64,000 nucleotides of DNA from Candidatus Aminicenantota bacterium (GTDB taxonomy: Bacteria; Acidobacteriota; Aminicenantia; Aminicenantales; UBA4085), in NCBI GenBank assembly GCA_003141555.1, contig PLMN01000029.1, positions 151,922-215,921 on the forward strand. The letters are read 5' to 3'. Every line of letters starts with the position of its first letter. Position 1 is the stretch's first letter. A model generated the notes under the pieces. It ran no database searches. It was given only the letters and a program-made list of their open reading frames with translations, and was not told the DNA's origin. Positions 33,999 through 42,229 of this stretch are shown here, in pieces. The position numbers and the translations under genes are program-made.

Positions 33999-35603
33999 AT
34001 GAGCCAAGAACGAAGAGTTTCTTCCGCCGGCCTTTCCCTGGGGGCCGCCATCCGCGCGGCCTATGCGGCCGGACAGGAGGACGAAGCCCTTGAACCCATC
34101 GTCAAGGTCCGCCCGGACGGGACGCCCGCAGGGCGGATCGGCCGGGGCGATTCCGTCATTTTCTACGACATCCGCGGCGAGCGCGAGATCGAGATGACCC
34201 GGAGCTTGACCGATCCGTCGTTCGCCTCTTTTCCCGTGGAGAAGAACCTGGGCCTCTATTTCGCGACGATGATCGAATACGACTCGACGCTCGACGTCGC
34301 CGTAGCGTTCCCGAAGGAAGGGAAGATCCGGAACACCCTGGCCGAAGTCGTCTCCCGGGCGGGGCTCCGGCTGGCCAAGGTCGCCGAGTCCGAAAAGGCG
34401 GCCCATATCGGCTTTTTTCTGAACGGCAAATCCGAAGACGTCTTCCCGGGCGAGGAGCGGGTCATCGTCCCGTCGCCCGAGGGACTGGCTAACTATGATG
34501 AGCGGCCGGAGATGAGCGCCCGCCTCGTGGCTGAGGCGGCCGTCCGCAAAGCCCTGGAGCCGGGAATCCGGCTGGTGGTCGCCAATTTCGCCAACGTCGA
34601 CGTCGTGGGCCACATCGAAAACCGTCCGGCCGTCCTCCGGGCCGTCGAAGCCGTGGATGAGGCGCTCGGCCGGGTCGCGGCCACCGCGGAAGCGGCCGGG
34701 GCGATCCTCGTCGTGACGGCCGACCACGGGACGGTCGAGGAATGGATGTACGCGGATGGGACGGTCAACACGGGCCACACCGCCAACCCGGTGCCCTTCC
34801 TCCTCGCCGATTTCTCGCGATCCTCCGCCGTCTCCGGCTTGCGGGCCGACGGCGAACTGGCCGATGTGGCCCCGACCGTCCTCGAGCTCCTCTCGCTCGC
34901 CCCGCCCGCCGAAATGACGGGTCGAAGCCTGATTCTCCCGGAAAACGGACGGCCCGGCGCCGGTCGGACCGTCGTGCTCCTCATCCTGGACGGCTGGGGG
35001 CTCGGCGACGGTGGCCCGGGCGATCTCATCGCCGGGGCGCGCACCCCCCATTTCGACGCGCTCTGGAAGCGTTTCCCGCACGCGCGGCTCGCGTCCTCGG
35101 GTGAGGCCGTGGGCATGCCTCCCGGTACGGTCGGGAATTCCGAAGCGGGGCACCTCCACCTCGGGGCGGGCCGGCGCGTTTTCCTGGACCGGGTCAGGAT
35201 CGACCGGGCCATCCGCGACGGCAGCTTCCAAGCCAACCCCGTCTTCCGCGAAGCCATGGAGCGGGCCCGCGCGGCGCGGCGGCAGCTTCATTTCATGGGG
35301 ATCGTCTCCCACTACAGCTCGCACGGCACGATCGCCCACCTCTTCGCCCTGCTCGAGATGGCCCGGGCGGCGGGGATGACGGACGTCTGTGTCCACGGCT
35401 TCATCGGGCGCCGGGGGGAGCGTCCGGAAAGCGGGGCGATCTATGTCGAGAAGGTCGAGGAGGAATGCCGGGCCATCGGAGCGGGGGAGGTCGTGACCGT
35501 CCTCGGCCGCTACTGGTCCCTCGACCGGGAAGGGAATTGGGACCGCGTGGAAAAGGCGTATCGGGCCTTGGTCTACGGCGAAGGGACGCGCGCCGGCGGA
35601 TGA
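33999..35603 (+). CDS. gpmI: Cofactor-independent phosphoglycerate mutase, circularly permuted
   Basis: A 534-residue iPGM of the alkaline phosphatase superfamily, interconverting 3- and 2-phosphoglycerate with Mn2+. The order of parts is reversed. Residues 11-312 match the usual second half (R59 and R62, EK133, D201 and H205, D242-H243, H260, ending AEMTGRSLIL). Then comes a short linker (314-322). Residues 324-534 match the usual first half (ILDGWG with D331, GNSEAGH with S381, H442, R504, R510). Metal ligands and the phospho-Ser are kept, but the DGRDTPP substrate loop is changed to GRRGERP (470-476). The breakpoint is inside the transferase domain. Confidence 0.85.
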   Translation: MSQERRVSSAGLSLGAAIRAAYAAGQEDEALEPIVKVRPDGTPAGRIGRGDSVIFYDIRGEREIEMTRSLTDPSFASFPVEKNLGLYFATMIEYDSTLDVAVAFPKEGKIRNTLAEVVSRAGLRLAKVAESEKAAHIGFFLNGKSEDVFPGEERVIVPSPEGLANYDERPEMSARLVAEAAVRKALEPGIRLVVANFANVDVVGHIENRPAVLRAVEAVDEALGRVAATAEAAGAILVVTADHGTVEEWMYADGTVNTGHTANPVPFLLADFSRSSAVSGLRADGELADVAPTVLELLSLAPPAEMTGRSLILPENGRPGAGRTVVLLILDGWGLGDGGPGDLIAGARTPHFDALWKRFPHARLASSGEAVGMPPGTVGNSEAGHLHLGAGRRVFLDRVRIDRAIRDGSFQANPVFREAMERARAARRQLHFMGIVSHYSSHGTIAHLFALLEMARAAGMTDVCVHGFIGRRGERPESGAIYVEKVEEECRAIGAGEVVTVLGRYWSLDREGNWDRVEKAYRALVYGEGTRAGG

Positions 35604-35690
35604 AACCTTTTCCCCCGGAATCCGTATCTTGGAGCGAGGGACATCCGGGCCCCGCTCTCCCCGAGGCGGGAAAGGGAAATTGATTCGGGC

Positions 35691-36602
35691 ATGAACATCG
35701 AGCTCAAAGACCTCCGTTTCAGCTACGGTCCGGTCGTTGCCCTGGCGGGCGTGGACCTCTCTCTTGGGGAAGGCGCCTGCGGCCTGCTCGGCCCGAACGG
35801 CGCGGGGAAGAGTACGCTCCTCCGGATCCTCCTCGGGTTCCTCCGGCCCGACCGGGGCGAGGGGCGCGTTCTGGGCTTTGACATCCGGCACGAACAGGCC
35901 CGGATCCGGCGGCTCGTGGGCTATATGCCCGAGGACGACTGCCTGATCCCCGGCATGGACGCCGTGACGTTTACCGCCTATTTCGGCGAGCTGTCCGGGA
36001 TGCCGCGCCAGGAGGCGATGAAGCGGGCCCACGATGTCCTCTTCTACGTCGGCCTCGGCGAAGCCCGCTACCGGAGCCTCGAGACCTACTCGGCCGGGAT
36101 GAAGCAGCGGCTGAAGATGGCCCAGGCCCTCGTCCACGATCCCAAGCTTCTCTTCCTCGACGAGCCGACCAGCAATCTCGATCCGCAGGGCCGGACCGAG
36201 GTCCTGGAGCTCATCAAGGACATCTCTTCGAAAAAGGACATCCAGGTTCTCGTCTCCTCCCATATCCTGACCGATATCGAATACACCTGTTCCCGGGTCG
36301 TCATCTTGAACCAGGGCAAGGTCGCCGCCCAGGGCGACATTGACGCCCTCAAGGAGATCCGGTTCAGCCTCTACGAGATCACGACCAAGGGCGACAACGC
36401 GAAATTCCTCAAGGCCCTGGCCGGGCGGGGGTGCAAGGTGGAGGAGACCGAGGACGGGATTCTCAAGGTCTATCTCCCGGCGGACATGGACCGACGAGGG
36501 ATCTTCGAGGCAGCCGTCCGGGAAAGCGTCCAGATCCGGACGTTCATCCGAAGCCGGACCTCGCTCGAGGACCTGTTCGCCCGGACGGTGGGAGTGGATT
36601 GA
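35691..36602 (+). CDS. ABC transporter ATP-binding protein
   Basis: A 303-residue ABC ATPase. Walker A is LLGPNGAGKST (about residues 33-43), the signature is YSAGMKQRLKMAQAL, Walker B is LLFLDEPTSNLDPQ, and the switch His lies in VSSHILTD. A C-terminal extension of about 80 residues follows, as in ABC-2-type exporters. The stop overlaps the permease start (TGATG). Substrate unknown. Confidence 0.9.
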   Translation: MNIELKDLRFSYGPVVALAGVDLSLGEGACGLLGPNGAGKSTLLRILLGFLRPDRGEGRVLGFDIRHEQARIRRLVGYMPEDDCLIPGMDAVTFTAYFGELSGMPRQEAMKRAHDVLFYVGLGEARYRSLETYSAGMKQRLKMAQALVHDPKLLFLDEPTSNLDPQGRTEVLELIKDISSKKDIQVLVSSHILTDIEYTCSRVVILNQGKVAAQGDIDALKEIRFSLYEITTKGDNAKFLKALAGRGCKVEETEDGILKVYLPADMDRRGIFEAAVRESVQIRTFIRSRTSLEDLFARTVGVD

Positions 36603-37480
36603 TGCCGATCGCGGAACAAGGCTACACGCACTGGACGGGTCATTTCGTCGATCGCCGCCTCCCCTGGTGGCCGATCTCCCGCCTGGGCATCAAGATGGCC
36701 TTCAAGCGCAAGTTCTTCAAGTTCGCCTTCGCCCTGTCCTTCTTGCCGGCGCTCATCTTTGCGGTGGGGATTTACATTTCCGAGCGGCTCGAGGATTTCC
36801 AGTTCATGTTCAAGGGGAGGAAGGGCTCGATGAGCTTCCTCGAGGTCAATCCCCTCTATTTCAAATCCTATTTCGGCGGGGATTTCCTCCTCTTCATGAT
36901 GGTCATGATGATGGTCCTCGGCGGGGCGGGCCTCATCGCCGACGACCTCAGGTCCAATTCGCTCCAGCTCTATTTCTCCCGCCCGATCCGCAAAGGCGAC
37001 TACCTTCTCGGCAAGCTGGCCACGGCCGGCTTCTTCCTCCTTCTGTTCACCCTCCTCCCCGGCCTGCTCTTCATCCTGCTGAAGATCATCTTTGCCGGGA
37101 GCTTCAAGCTGCTGACGGCCTATCCCTGGATCCTGCCGGCCGTCGTCCTGGATTCGCTTCTGGTCTCCGTGTTTTTCGCGGCCTATACGCTCCTCGTCTC
37201 CTCGCTCAGCAAGAACCGGCGCTATGCGGCGATCCTGATTTTTCTCATATATTTCTTCTCCGACATCTTCTTCAGCATCTTTTACGGCATCTTCCACAAC
37301 CCGTACTTCTGCCTGCTTTCAATCAAGGCCGATCTCCAGCAGGTCACGGCCGCCCTGTTCCGGGTGAAGCCCGCGTTCGAAGTCCCCTGGATTTATTCGC
37401 TCCTCGTCCTGGCCGGCCTCGTCCTGGCCTGCGGGGTCGTCCTCGTCCGGAAGACGCGCGGCGTCGAGGTGATCAAGTGA
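36602..37480 (+). CDS. ABC-2-type transporter permease
   Basis: A 292-residue membrane protein with about six helices, starting with a long N-terminal helix region (FFKFAFALSFLPALIFAVGI) and with GLIADDLRSNSLQLYFSRPI, the conserved cytoplasmic coupling loop of ABC-2 permeases, near residue 118. The start ATG overlaps the ATPase stop; the end overlaps the next ATPase by 4 nt. It partners the 35691 ATPase. Confidence 0.8.
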   Translation: MPIAEQGYTHWTGHFVDRRLPWWPISRLGIKMAFKRKFFKFAFALSFLPALIFAVGIYISERLEDFQFMFKGRKGSMSFLEVNPLYFKSYFGGDFLLFMMVMMMVLGGAGLIADDLRSNSLQLYFSRPIRKGDYLLGKLATAGFFLLLFTLLPGLLFILLKIIFAGSFKLLTAYPWILPAVVLDSLLVSVFFAAYTLLVSSLSKNRRYAAILIFLIYFFSDIFFSIFYGIFHNPYFCLLSIKADLQQVTAALFRVKPAFEVPWIYSLLVLAGLVLACGVVLVRKTRGVEVIK

Positions 37481-38403
37481 CGGCCGTCATCCGCGCGGAC
37501 AAGCTCAGCAAATGGTACGGCAACGTCCTCGGCCTGTCCGACGTGTCGCTCGAGATCGGCCCGGGGATCACCGGCCTGCTGGGCCCGAACGGGGCGGGCA
37601 AGTCGACGTTCATGAAGCTCGTCACCGGCCAGCTCAAGCCGAGTCTCGGCCGGGTGGAGATCTTCGGGCGCCCGATCTGGAACGCCACCGGGCTCTTCGC
37701 CCGGATCGGCTTCTGCCCCGAGCAGGACGCGTTCTATGACGAGCTGACCGGGGGAGAATTCGTGACCCGGCTCCTGGGGCTCCAGGGGTTTTCCCGGACG
37801 GAAGCGATGGCCCGGGCCGAAAAAGCCCTGCGGTTCGTGGAGCTCTTCGCGGAGAAGGACCGACTCCTGCGGGGATACAGCCGGGGCATGCGCCAGCGCC
37901 TGAAGATCGCCCAGACGATCGCCCATGATCCCGAGATCCTCATTCTCGACGAGCCGCTGAACGGGCTCGATCCCCTGAGCAAGCGCAAGATCATCCGGCT
38001 CATCCGCGACCTCAGGGACGCAGGCCGGACGATCATCGTCTCGAGCCATGTCCTGCCCGAAATCGAGGCCCTGACCCGGTCGATCGTTCTCCTCCACCAG
38101 GGCAAGATCCTGGCCCAGGGGGACATTCCCTACATCCGCGACCTCATCGACAAGCATCCCCACAAGATCTCGGTCAAGTGCGCCGATCCGCGGGCCCTAG
38201 CCTCCGGGCTCCTCGAACAGCCCTCGGTCCGGGCGATCCAATTCGGGCCCGAGGCGGAAACGGTCGTCTTCGAGACGCAGGATCGGGACGCGTTCTTCGG
38301 GCTCCTGACCCGGCTGATCGTGGAGAACGGGCAGGACATCGAAGAGATCACCTCGCCCGACGACAATCTGCAGGCGGTCTTCGATTACCTGGTGGGAACA
38401 TGA
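37477..38403 (+). CDS. ABC transporter ATP-binding protein
   Basis: A 308-residue ABC ATPase with GTG start overlapping the permease stop. Walker A is GLLGPNGAGKSTFMKL, the signature YSRGMRQRLKIAQTI, Walker B ILILDEPLNGLDPL, and the His loop VSSHVLPEIEAL. The C-terminal domain (about 225-308) is the extra region seen in ABC-2-type ATPases. Sequence-similar to the 35691 gene, so the pair probably arose by duplication. Confidence 0.9.
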   Translation: MTAVIRADKLSKWYGNVLGLSDVSLEIGPGITGLLGPNGAGKSTFMKLVTGQLKPSLGRVEIFGRPIWNATGLFARIGFCPEQDAFYDELTGGEFVTRLLGLQGFSRTEAMARAEKALRFVELFAEKDRLLRGYSRGMRQRLKIAQTIAHDPEILILDEPLNGLDPLSKRKIIRLIRDLRDAGRTIIVSSHVLPEIEALTRSIVLLHQGKILAQGDIPYIRDLIDKHPHKISVKCADPRALASGLLEQPSVRAIQFGPEAETVVFETQDRDAFFGLLTRLIVENGQDIEEITSPDDNLQAVFDYLVGT

Positions 38404-39197
38404 GCGCTCTGGCCCGTTCGGTCCGGTCCGTCTTCTCGTTTTATCTTTTCATCGTGCGCCGGGCGCGCCGGACCAAGATCTTCGCCCTGGTCAGCTTCCT
38501 CCCCGCGTTGGCGGCCCTGGTCATCAGAGTCAACGCCTGGCTGTCGCCCGGGGCGGCGGTCGACGGGCCGGCCGTGTTCTCCAACATCATCCTGACCTTC
38601 AATCTCCAGTTCCTCATCCTCGTCCTGGCCTTGTTCTACGGGACGTCGATCTTGGCCGAGGAGCTCGAAGGGAAAACGCTGACCTATCTCACGACCCGGG
38701 CCGTGCCGAAGGCGGCCATCATTCTCGGCAAATACGCGGCTTACGTATCGTTCCTCATCGTGATGGTGGCGGCCGGCGTGACGCTGGCCTTCGTGATTCT
38801 TTTCGCCGACCGGCTGGGGGACGCCCAAGCCTGGCTCGTGCTCGCCCGCAGCGCGGCCGTCCTCGCCCTCGGCCTTCTGACCTACACGGCCTTTTTCACC
38901 CTGGCGGGCGTCCTCCTCAAGAAATCAATCCTCTTCGGTCTGATGTTCAGCTTCGGCTGGGAGAATATCGTTCCCTATTTCCCGGGCGCGACGCAGCGCT
39001 TCGCGATCATGCATTACCTCAAGTCGCTGCTGCCCCCGATTTCGACGGGAGGGGAGGGGAACTTCGCGTTTCTGATGTTCAAGTTGGAGCCCAGCACTCC
39101 GGCCGCGGCGATCGTGACGCTGGCCGTCGTGACCGCCGCGGCCTTGGGGCTGGCCTGTTGGGCCTTCGCCCGGAAGGAATATCTCTTCGAGGAATAG
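38400..39197 (+). CDS. ABC-2-type transporter permease
   Basis: A 265-residue membrane protein with about six helices and a SILAEELEGKTLTYLTTRAV coupling loop. Its ATG overlaps the ATPase stop (ATGA). The sequence is paralogous in layout to the 36602 permease. Together the four genes encode two ATPase-permease pairs that may form one heteromeric exporter. Confidence 0.8.
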   Translation: MSALARSVRSVFSFYLFIVRRARRTKIFALVSFLPALAALVIRVNAWLSPGAAVDGPAVFSNIILTFNLQFLILVLALFYGTSILAEELEGKTLTYLTTRAVPKAAIILGKYAAYVSFLIVMVAAGVTLAFVILFADRLGDAQAWLVLARSAAVLALGLLTYTAFFTLAGVLLKKSILFGLMFSFGWENIVPYFPGATQRFAIMHYLKSLLPPISTGGEGNFAFLMFKLEPSTPAAAIVTLAVVTAAALGLACWAFARKEYLFEE

Positions 39198-39209
39198 CTT
39201 CCTCGAAGC

Positions 39210-40241
39210 CTACTTCTTTTCGACCTTCTTCTCGTCCTTGGCGACTTCGTCCTTGGCCCCGGCCATTTTCTCCTTCACCGTCTGCTCGGCCGTGGCGCTG
39301 AGCTTGGTCAGGAGCTCCTCGGGCAGGAGGGCCGCGATCTTGACGAATTCGGGAGACGACGTGACCTCGATCTTGTTGACGAGTTCGCCGATCTCAGGCT
39401 TTTCGCCGGCGGCCATGGCCCCCAGGGCCTTGAGGCCGTTCAGGGCGTCGGCCGTCTGCTTGTTCTTTTCGGCGTCGCCGCCCATGCCCTTGATCTCGAT
39501 CTTGAGGGCCTTGTTCTTGTAGTCCAGGGCGATGAGGACGGACTTCAGGCCTGCCAAGCTGGAGACCATCGGATTCTGCGCGGCCACGGCCTTCATCGCC
39601 TCGGGCGGAAGGATGGCGGCGGCCCAGAGCATGGCGGTCTGGTCGGCCGACTTGAGGAGGGTGGTCAGGCCCTCATTCTTGAGAACGCTGTCCGCCCCCT
39701 TCTTGACGACATCGATGACCGCTTTCACGTCCTTGGCTTCGCCCAGGATGATGTTCGAAGAATCATAGAAAACCCCGGACATGGGTTTTTTCTCGTCGCC
39801 CTCGGGGACCGTGTATAGCGTCAGGCCCTCATAGGTCTCTTCCGTGACGTTCGTCGCCTTTTCCTTCAGCTTGGCCAGGAGCTTGTCCTTGTCGTATTTC
39901 AGATTGACGACGATCGCGGGAGAGGCCTTGTCCAAGCCCTCCGATCCCATCAGCCCGACGACGGCGTAATAGACGTCCTTCTGGGGGTCGATCCCCGTGT
40001 CCTTGATGAAATCCAAGTATTTCTGGTTGTCCTTGCCGTCCTTGAGAGCCTTGTCGACGAAGGCCGTGTTCATCCCGGCGTGGACGTCGATGACGACGAC
40101 CCCTTGGACGCTCTTGGGGAGCATCGAGAGCATGTCCGCAGCCGAGGCCGAACCGGCCGCGGGTGCGCCGGCCTTCTTGCAGGCGGCGAATCCGAAGACC
40201 AGTAGGAGCAGAGCAAGTGAACCGACGGCGAATTTTTTCAT
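39210..40241 (-). CDS. Lipoprotein of unknown function
   Basis: A 343-residue protein with a clean lipoprotein signal: KKFAVGSLALLLLVFGFAAC, where Cys21 follows FAA. After the Cys come a short linker and a repeated alpha/beta domain (AADMLSMLPKSVQGVVVIDV; SGVFYDSSNIILGEAKDVK) typical of large bacterial lipoproteins such as DUF3352-like, though the family is not certain. The Lys/Glu-rich tail ends EKKVEKK. GGAGGA precedes ATG 40241. Single gene. Confidence 0.65.
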   Translation of the reverse strand: MKKFAVGSLALLLLVFGFAACKKAGAPAAGSASAADMLSMLPKSVQGVVVIDVHAGMNTAFVDKALKDGKDNQKYLDFIKDTGIDPQKDVYYAVVGLMGSEGLDKASPAIVVNLKYDKDKLLAKLKEKATNVTEETYEGLTLYTVPEGDEKKPMSGVFYDSSNIILGEAKDVKAVIDVVKKGADSVLKNEGLTTLLKSADQTAMLWAAAILPPEAMKAVAAQNPMVSSLAGLKSVLIALDYKNKALKIEIKGMGGDAEKNKQTADALNGLKALGAMAAGEKPEIGELVNKIEVTSSPEFVKIAALLPEELLTKLSATAEQTVKEKMAGAKDEVAKDEKKVEKK

Positions 40242-40286
40242 GGATTCCTCCTCTCCAGATCGATATACGAAAATGGAGCGAATATG

Positions 40287-40329
40287 GTTTGCTCCGGGAC
40301 TATAACACACTCGGAATCCGGGAGCAAAC
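40287..40329. repeat. Inverted repeat overlapping a lipoprotein promoter
   Basis: GTTTGCTCC (40287-40295) and GGAGCAAAC (40321-40329) form a 9-bp perfect inverted repeat with a 25-bp centre. One arm is also the -35 of the lipoprotein promoter and the -10 TATAGT lies between the arms, so it could be an operator. Confidence 0.45.
40299..40327 (-). promoter_or_regulatory. Promoter of the 39210 lipoprotein
   Basis: TTGCTC (40327-40322), 17 bp, TATAGT (40304-40299). Ordinary leader of about 50 nt ending in GGAGGA. Confidence 0.55.
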
Positions 40330-40356
40330 GCTTCCCGGCCGCCGGCTCCTCCGGCC

Positions 40357-40385
40357 TTGTGCCGGTCCTAGGGTTGGTATATAAA
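40357..40385 (+). promoter_or_regulatory. Promoter of the nitroreductase-phosphoesterase pair
   Basis: TTGTGC (40357-40362), 17 bp, TATAAA (40380-40385). The leader carries AAGGAG before GTG 40424. Confidence 0.55.
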
Positions 40386-40423
40386 AGGTCTTTCCTTCCG
40401 GACTCTCGTCAAGGAGCGAAGAC

Positions 40424-40981
40424 GTGACGCTGACGCCCTTCCAACAGCTCGTCCAAGGACGGCGGAGTATCCGCCGCTTCCTGCCCCAGCCCGTGGAGCG
40501 GGAGAAGATCCTGGCCTGCCTCGAGGCCGCCCGCCGGGCGCCGTCGGCCGAGAACGCCCAGACGTGGCGGTTCCTCGTGATCGACGATCCGGACCTCAAG
40601 GCCCGGTTCTCGAGCGAGGCGTTCTCCGGCCTCTATTCCATGACGAAATTCGCCGCCCAGGCGCCCGTCCTCGTCCTCGTCCTGGCGAGGCTCGATTTCT
40701 TGGCCAATCGGCTCGGGAAGCAGATCCAGGGCGTCCCGTTCTTCCTGATCGACATCGGCATCGCCGGCGAGCATTTTGTCCTCCAGGCCGAGGAGCTGGG
40801 GATCGGGACGTGCTGGATCGGGTGGTTCAGCTTCCGCAAAGCCCGCAAGCTCCTTCGCATTCCGCGAAGCTACAAGATCGTGTCGCTGATCGCGGCCGGG
40901 TATTATGACAAGAAGCCGAGCCGCGAACAGATCCGTAAGCCGCTCGACGAGATCGCCTGGTTCAACGCCTTCAAGGGATGA
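40424..40981 (+). CDS. Nitroreductase family protein
   Basis: A 185-residue FMN-binding reductase. The RRSIRRFLPQPV start is the FMN-binding signature and RRAPSAENAQTWRFLV follows. EELGIGTCWIGWF gives the second FMN contact. The substrate is unknown for this large family (flavin reduction, nitro compounds). GTG start with AAGGAG; the gene overlaps the phosphoesterase by ATGA. Confidence 0.85.
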   Translation: MTLTPFQQLVQGRRSIRRFLPQPVEREKILACLEAARRAPSAENAQTWRFLVIDDPDLKARFSSEAFSGLYSMTKFAAQAPVLVLVLARLDFLANRLGKQIQGVPFFLIDIGIAGEHFVLQAEELGIGTCWIGWFSFRKARKLLRIPRSYKIVSLIAAGYYDKKPSREQIRKPLDEIAWFNAFKG

Positions 40982-42138
40982 ATCCCCTGTTCTGGCTCAT
41001 CGCTCTCGGTCTTTATACCGGGCTCCAGACTTATCTCCTGCGGAAAGGTTGGCGGGCCCTGGCCGGGTGCGGCGCCTGGCGTATCTTCGGCCTCGGCGCG
41101 GCCATATTCCTGGCCGCGAGTCTCGTCGTCGGCCGGATGCTCCTGGCGTGGCTCCCGGGCCCCCCAGCCACGATCCTGGTCGTCATCGGGAACATCTCCC
41201 TGGCAGCCTGGGTCTATCTTATCCTCTTCGCCCTCCTGATCGATATCTTTCGGGCGATCAACGCCCTCGTCCCGTTTTTTCCCCGGGCGGTTCGCGAGCA
41301 TCCCCGGCGCGCGGCCCGGGCCGCGCTTGCCTCCGTCCTCGCGACGACGGTGCTCATCCTCGCCGCCGGTGCCGTCCACGCCGCCCGGTTCCGCGTCCGA
41401 GATCTCGACATCTTCGTCCCGAAGGCGGCCCGGCCGGTCCGGGAATTGACCATCGTCCTCGCCTCAGATATTCATGTGAACCCGATCATGCGCGACTCCC
41501 ATTTGGAGAAGATCGTAGAGACGATCAACGGGCTGGCTCCCGATCTCATCATTCTGGCCGGGGACATCATCAACGACGACATCACGCCCCGCGGGCTCGA
41601 GCGGATGGCGGTCACGCTCCGGAAGCTCACGGCGAAATACGGGGTCCTCGGCGTGCTCGGCAACCACGAAATTTACGGCGGCGTCGAGCGGAGCCTGGAC
41701 TGGCTGGCCAGGAGCGGCGTCGACGTCCTCGTCGACCGGGCGATCCTCGTCGCGGATTCGTTTTACATCGTCGGCCGGATGGACGGCGGCCACGGTCTTC
41801 GGAGCGGCGGCCGGCCGCGCAAGCCGCTCGACGAGGTCCTGGCCGGCGTGGACCGGAGCTACCCGCTGATCTTGGTCGACCACCAGCCCCGCCACCTTGA
41901 CGACGCGCGGGCGAACGGCGTCGATTTCCAGATGTCGGGCCACACCCACGGCGGGCAGATCTTTCCCTTCAACCTCATCAACCGCCTGGTCTATGAGGAT
42001 CCCCTGGGCTATTATCGGAAGGGGGCCACCCAGTACTACGTCTCCTCGGGCGTGGGGAATTGGGGGCCTCCCATACGGATCGGGAGCACCGCCGAAATCG
42101 TCCGGATCCGGATATCCCTCCGGCCTCCGCCGGGATGA
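40978..42138 (+). CDS. Membrane-anchored metallophosphoesterase (YaeI-like)
   Basis: A 386-residue protein. About four N-terminal helices (residues 1-130) are followed by a calcineurin-like domain. Metal-binding motifs are DIHVNPIM, LAGDIINDD, LGNHEIYGG, and SGHTHGGQIFP near 325. The family acts on lipid or small phosphodiesters. Its overlap with the nitroreductase suggests cotranslation, though a joint function is not evident. Confidence 0.87.
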   Translation: MNPLFWLIALGLYTGLQTYLLRKGWRALAGCGAWRIFGLGAAIFLAASLVVGRMLLAWLPGPPATILVVIGNISLAAWVYLILFALLIDIFRAINALVPFFPRAVREHPRRAARAALASVLATTVLILAAGAVHAARFRVRDLDIFVPKAARPVRELTIVLASDIHVNPIMRDSHLEKIVETINGLAPDLIILAGDIINDDITPRGLERMAVTLRKLTAKYGVLGVLGNHEIYGGVERSLDWLARSGVDVLVDRAILVADSFYIVGRMDGGHGLRSGGRPRKPLDEVLAGVDRSYPLILVDHQPRHLDDARANGVDFQMSGHTHGGQIFPFNLINRLVYEDPLGYYRKGATQYYVSSGVGNWGPPIRIGSTAEIVRIRISLRPPPG

Positions 42139-42153
42139 GGCGGACATCCGGAG

Positions 42154-42182
42154 TTGCAACGGAGCTTCGCCCATGATAATTT
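42154..42182 (+). promoter_or_regulatory. Promoter of the glycosidase gene
   Basis: TTGCAA (42154-42159), 17 bp, TAATTT (42177-42182). AAGGAAG precedes the ATG at 42230. Confidence 0.5.
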
Positions 42183-42229
42183 TTGGGCGACGCCGTGCTC
42201 GTCCATCGAGCCGCCGTGAAGGAAGATTC

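Noticed and set aside
33573-36263. 896-codon open frame on the minus strand
   Set aside because: Antisense to the permuted mutase and the ABC ATPase; composition typical of a shadow frame.
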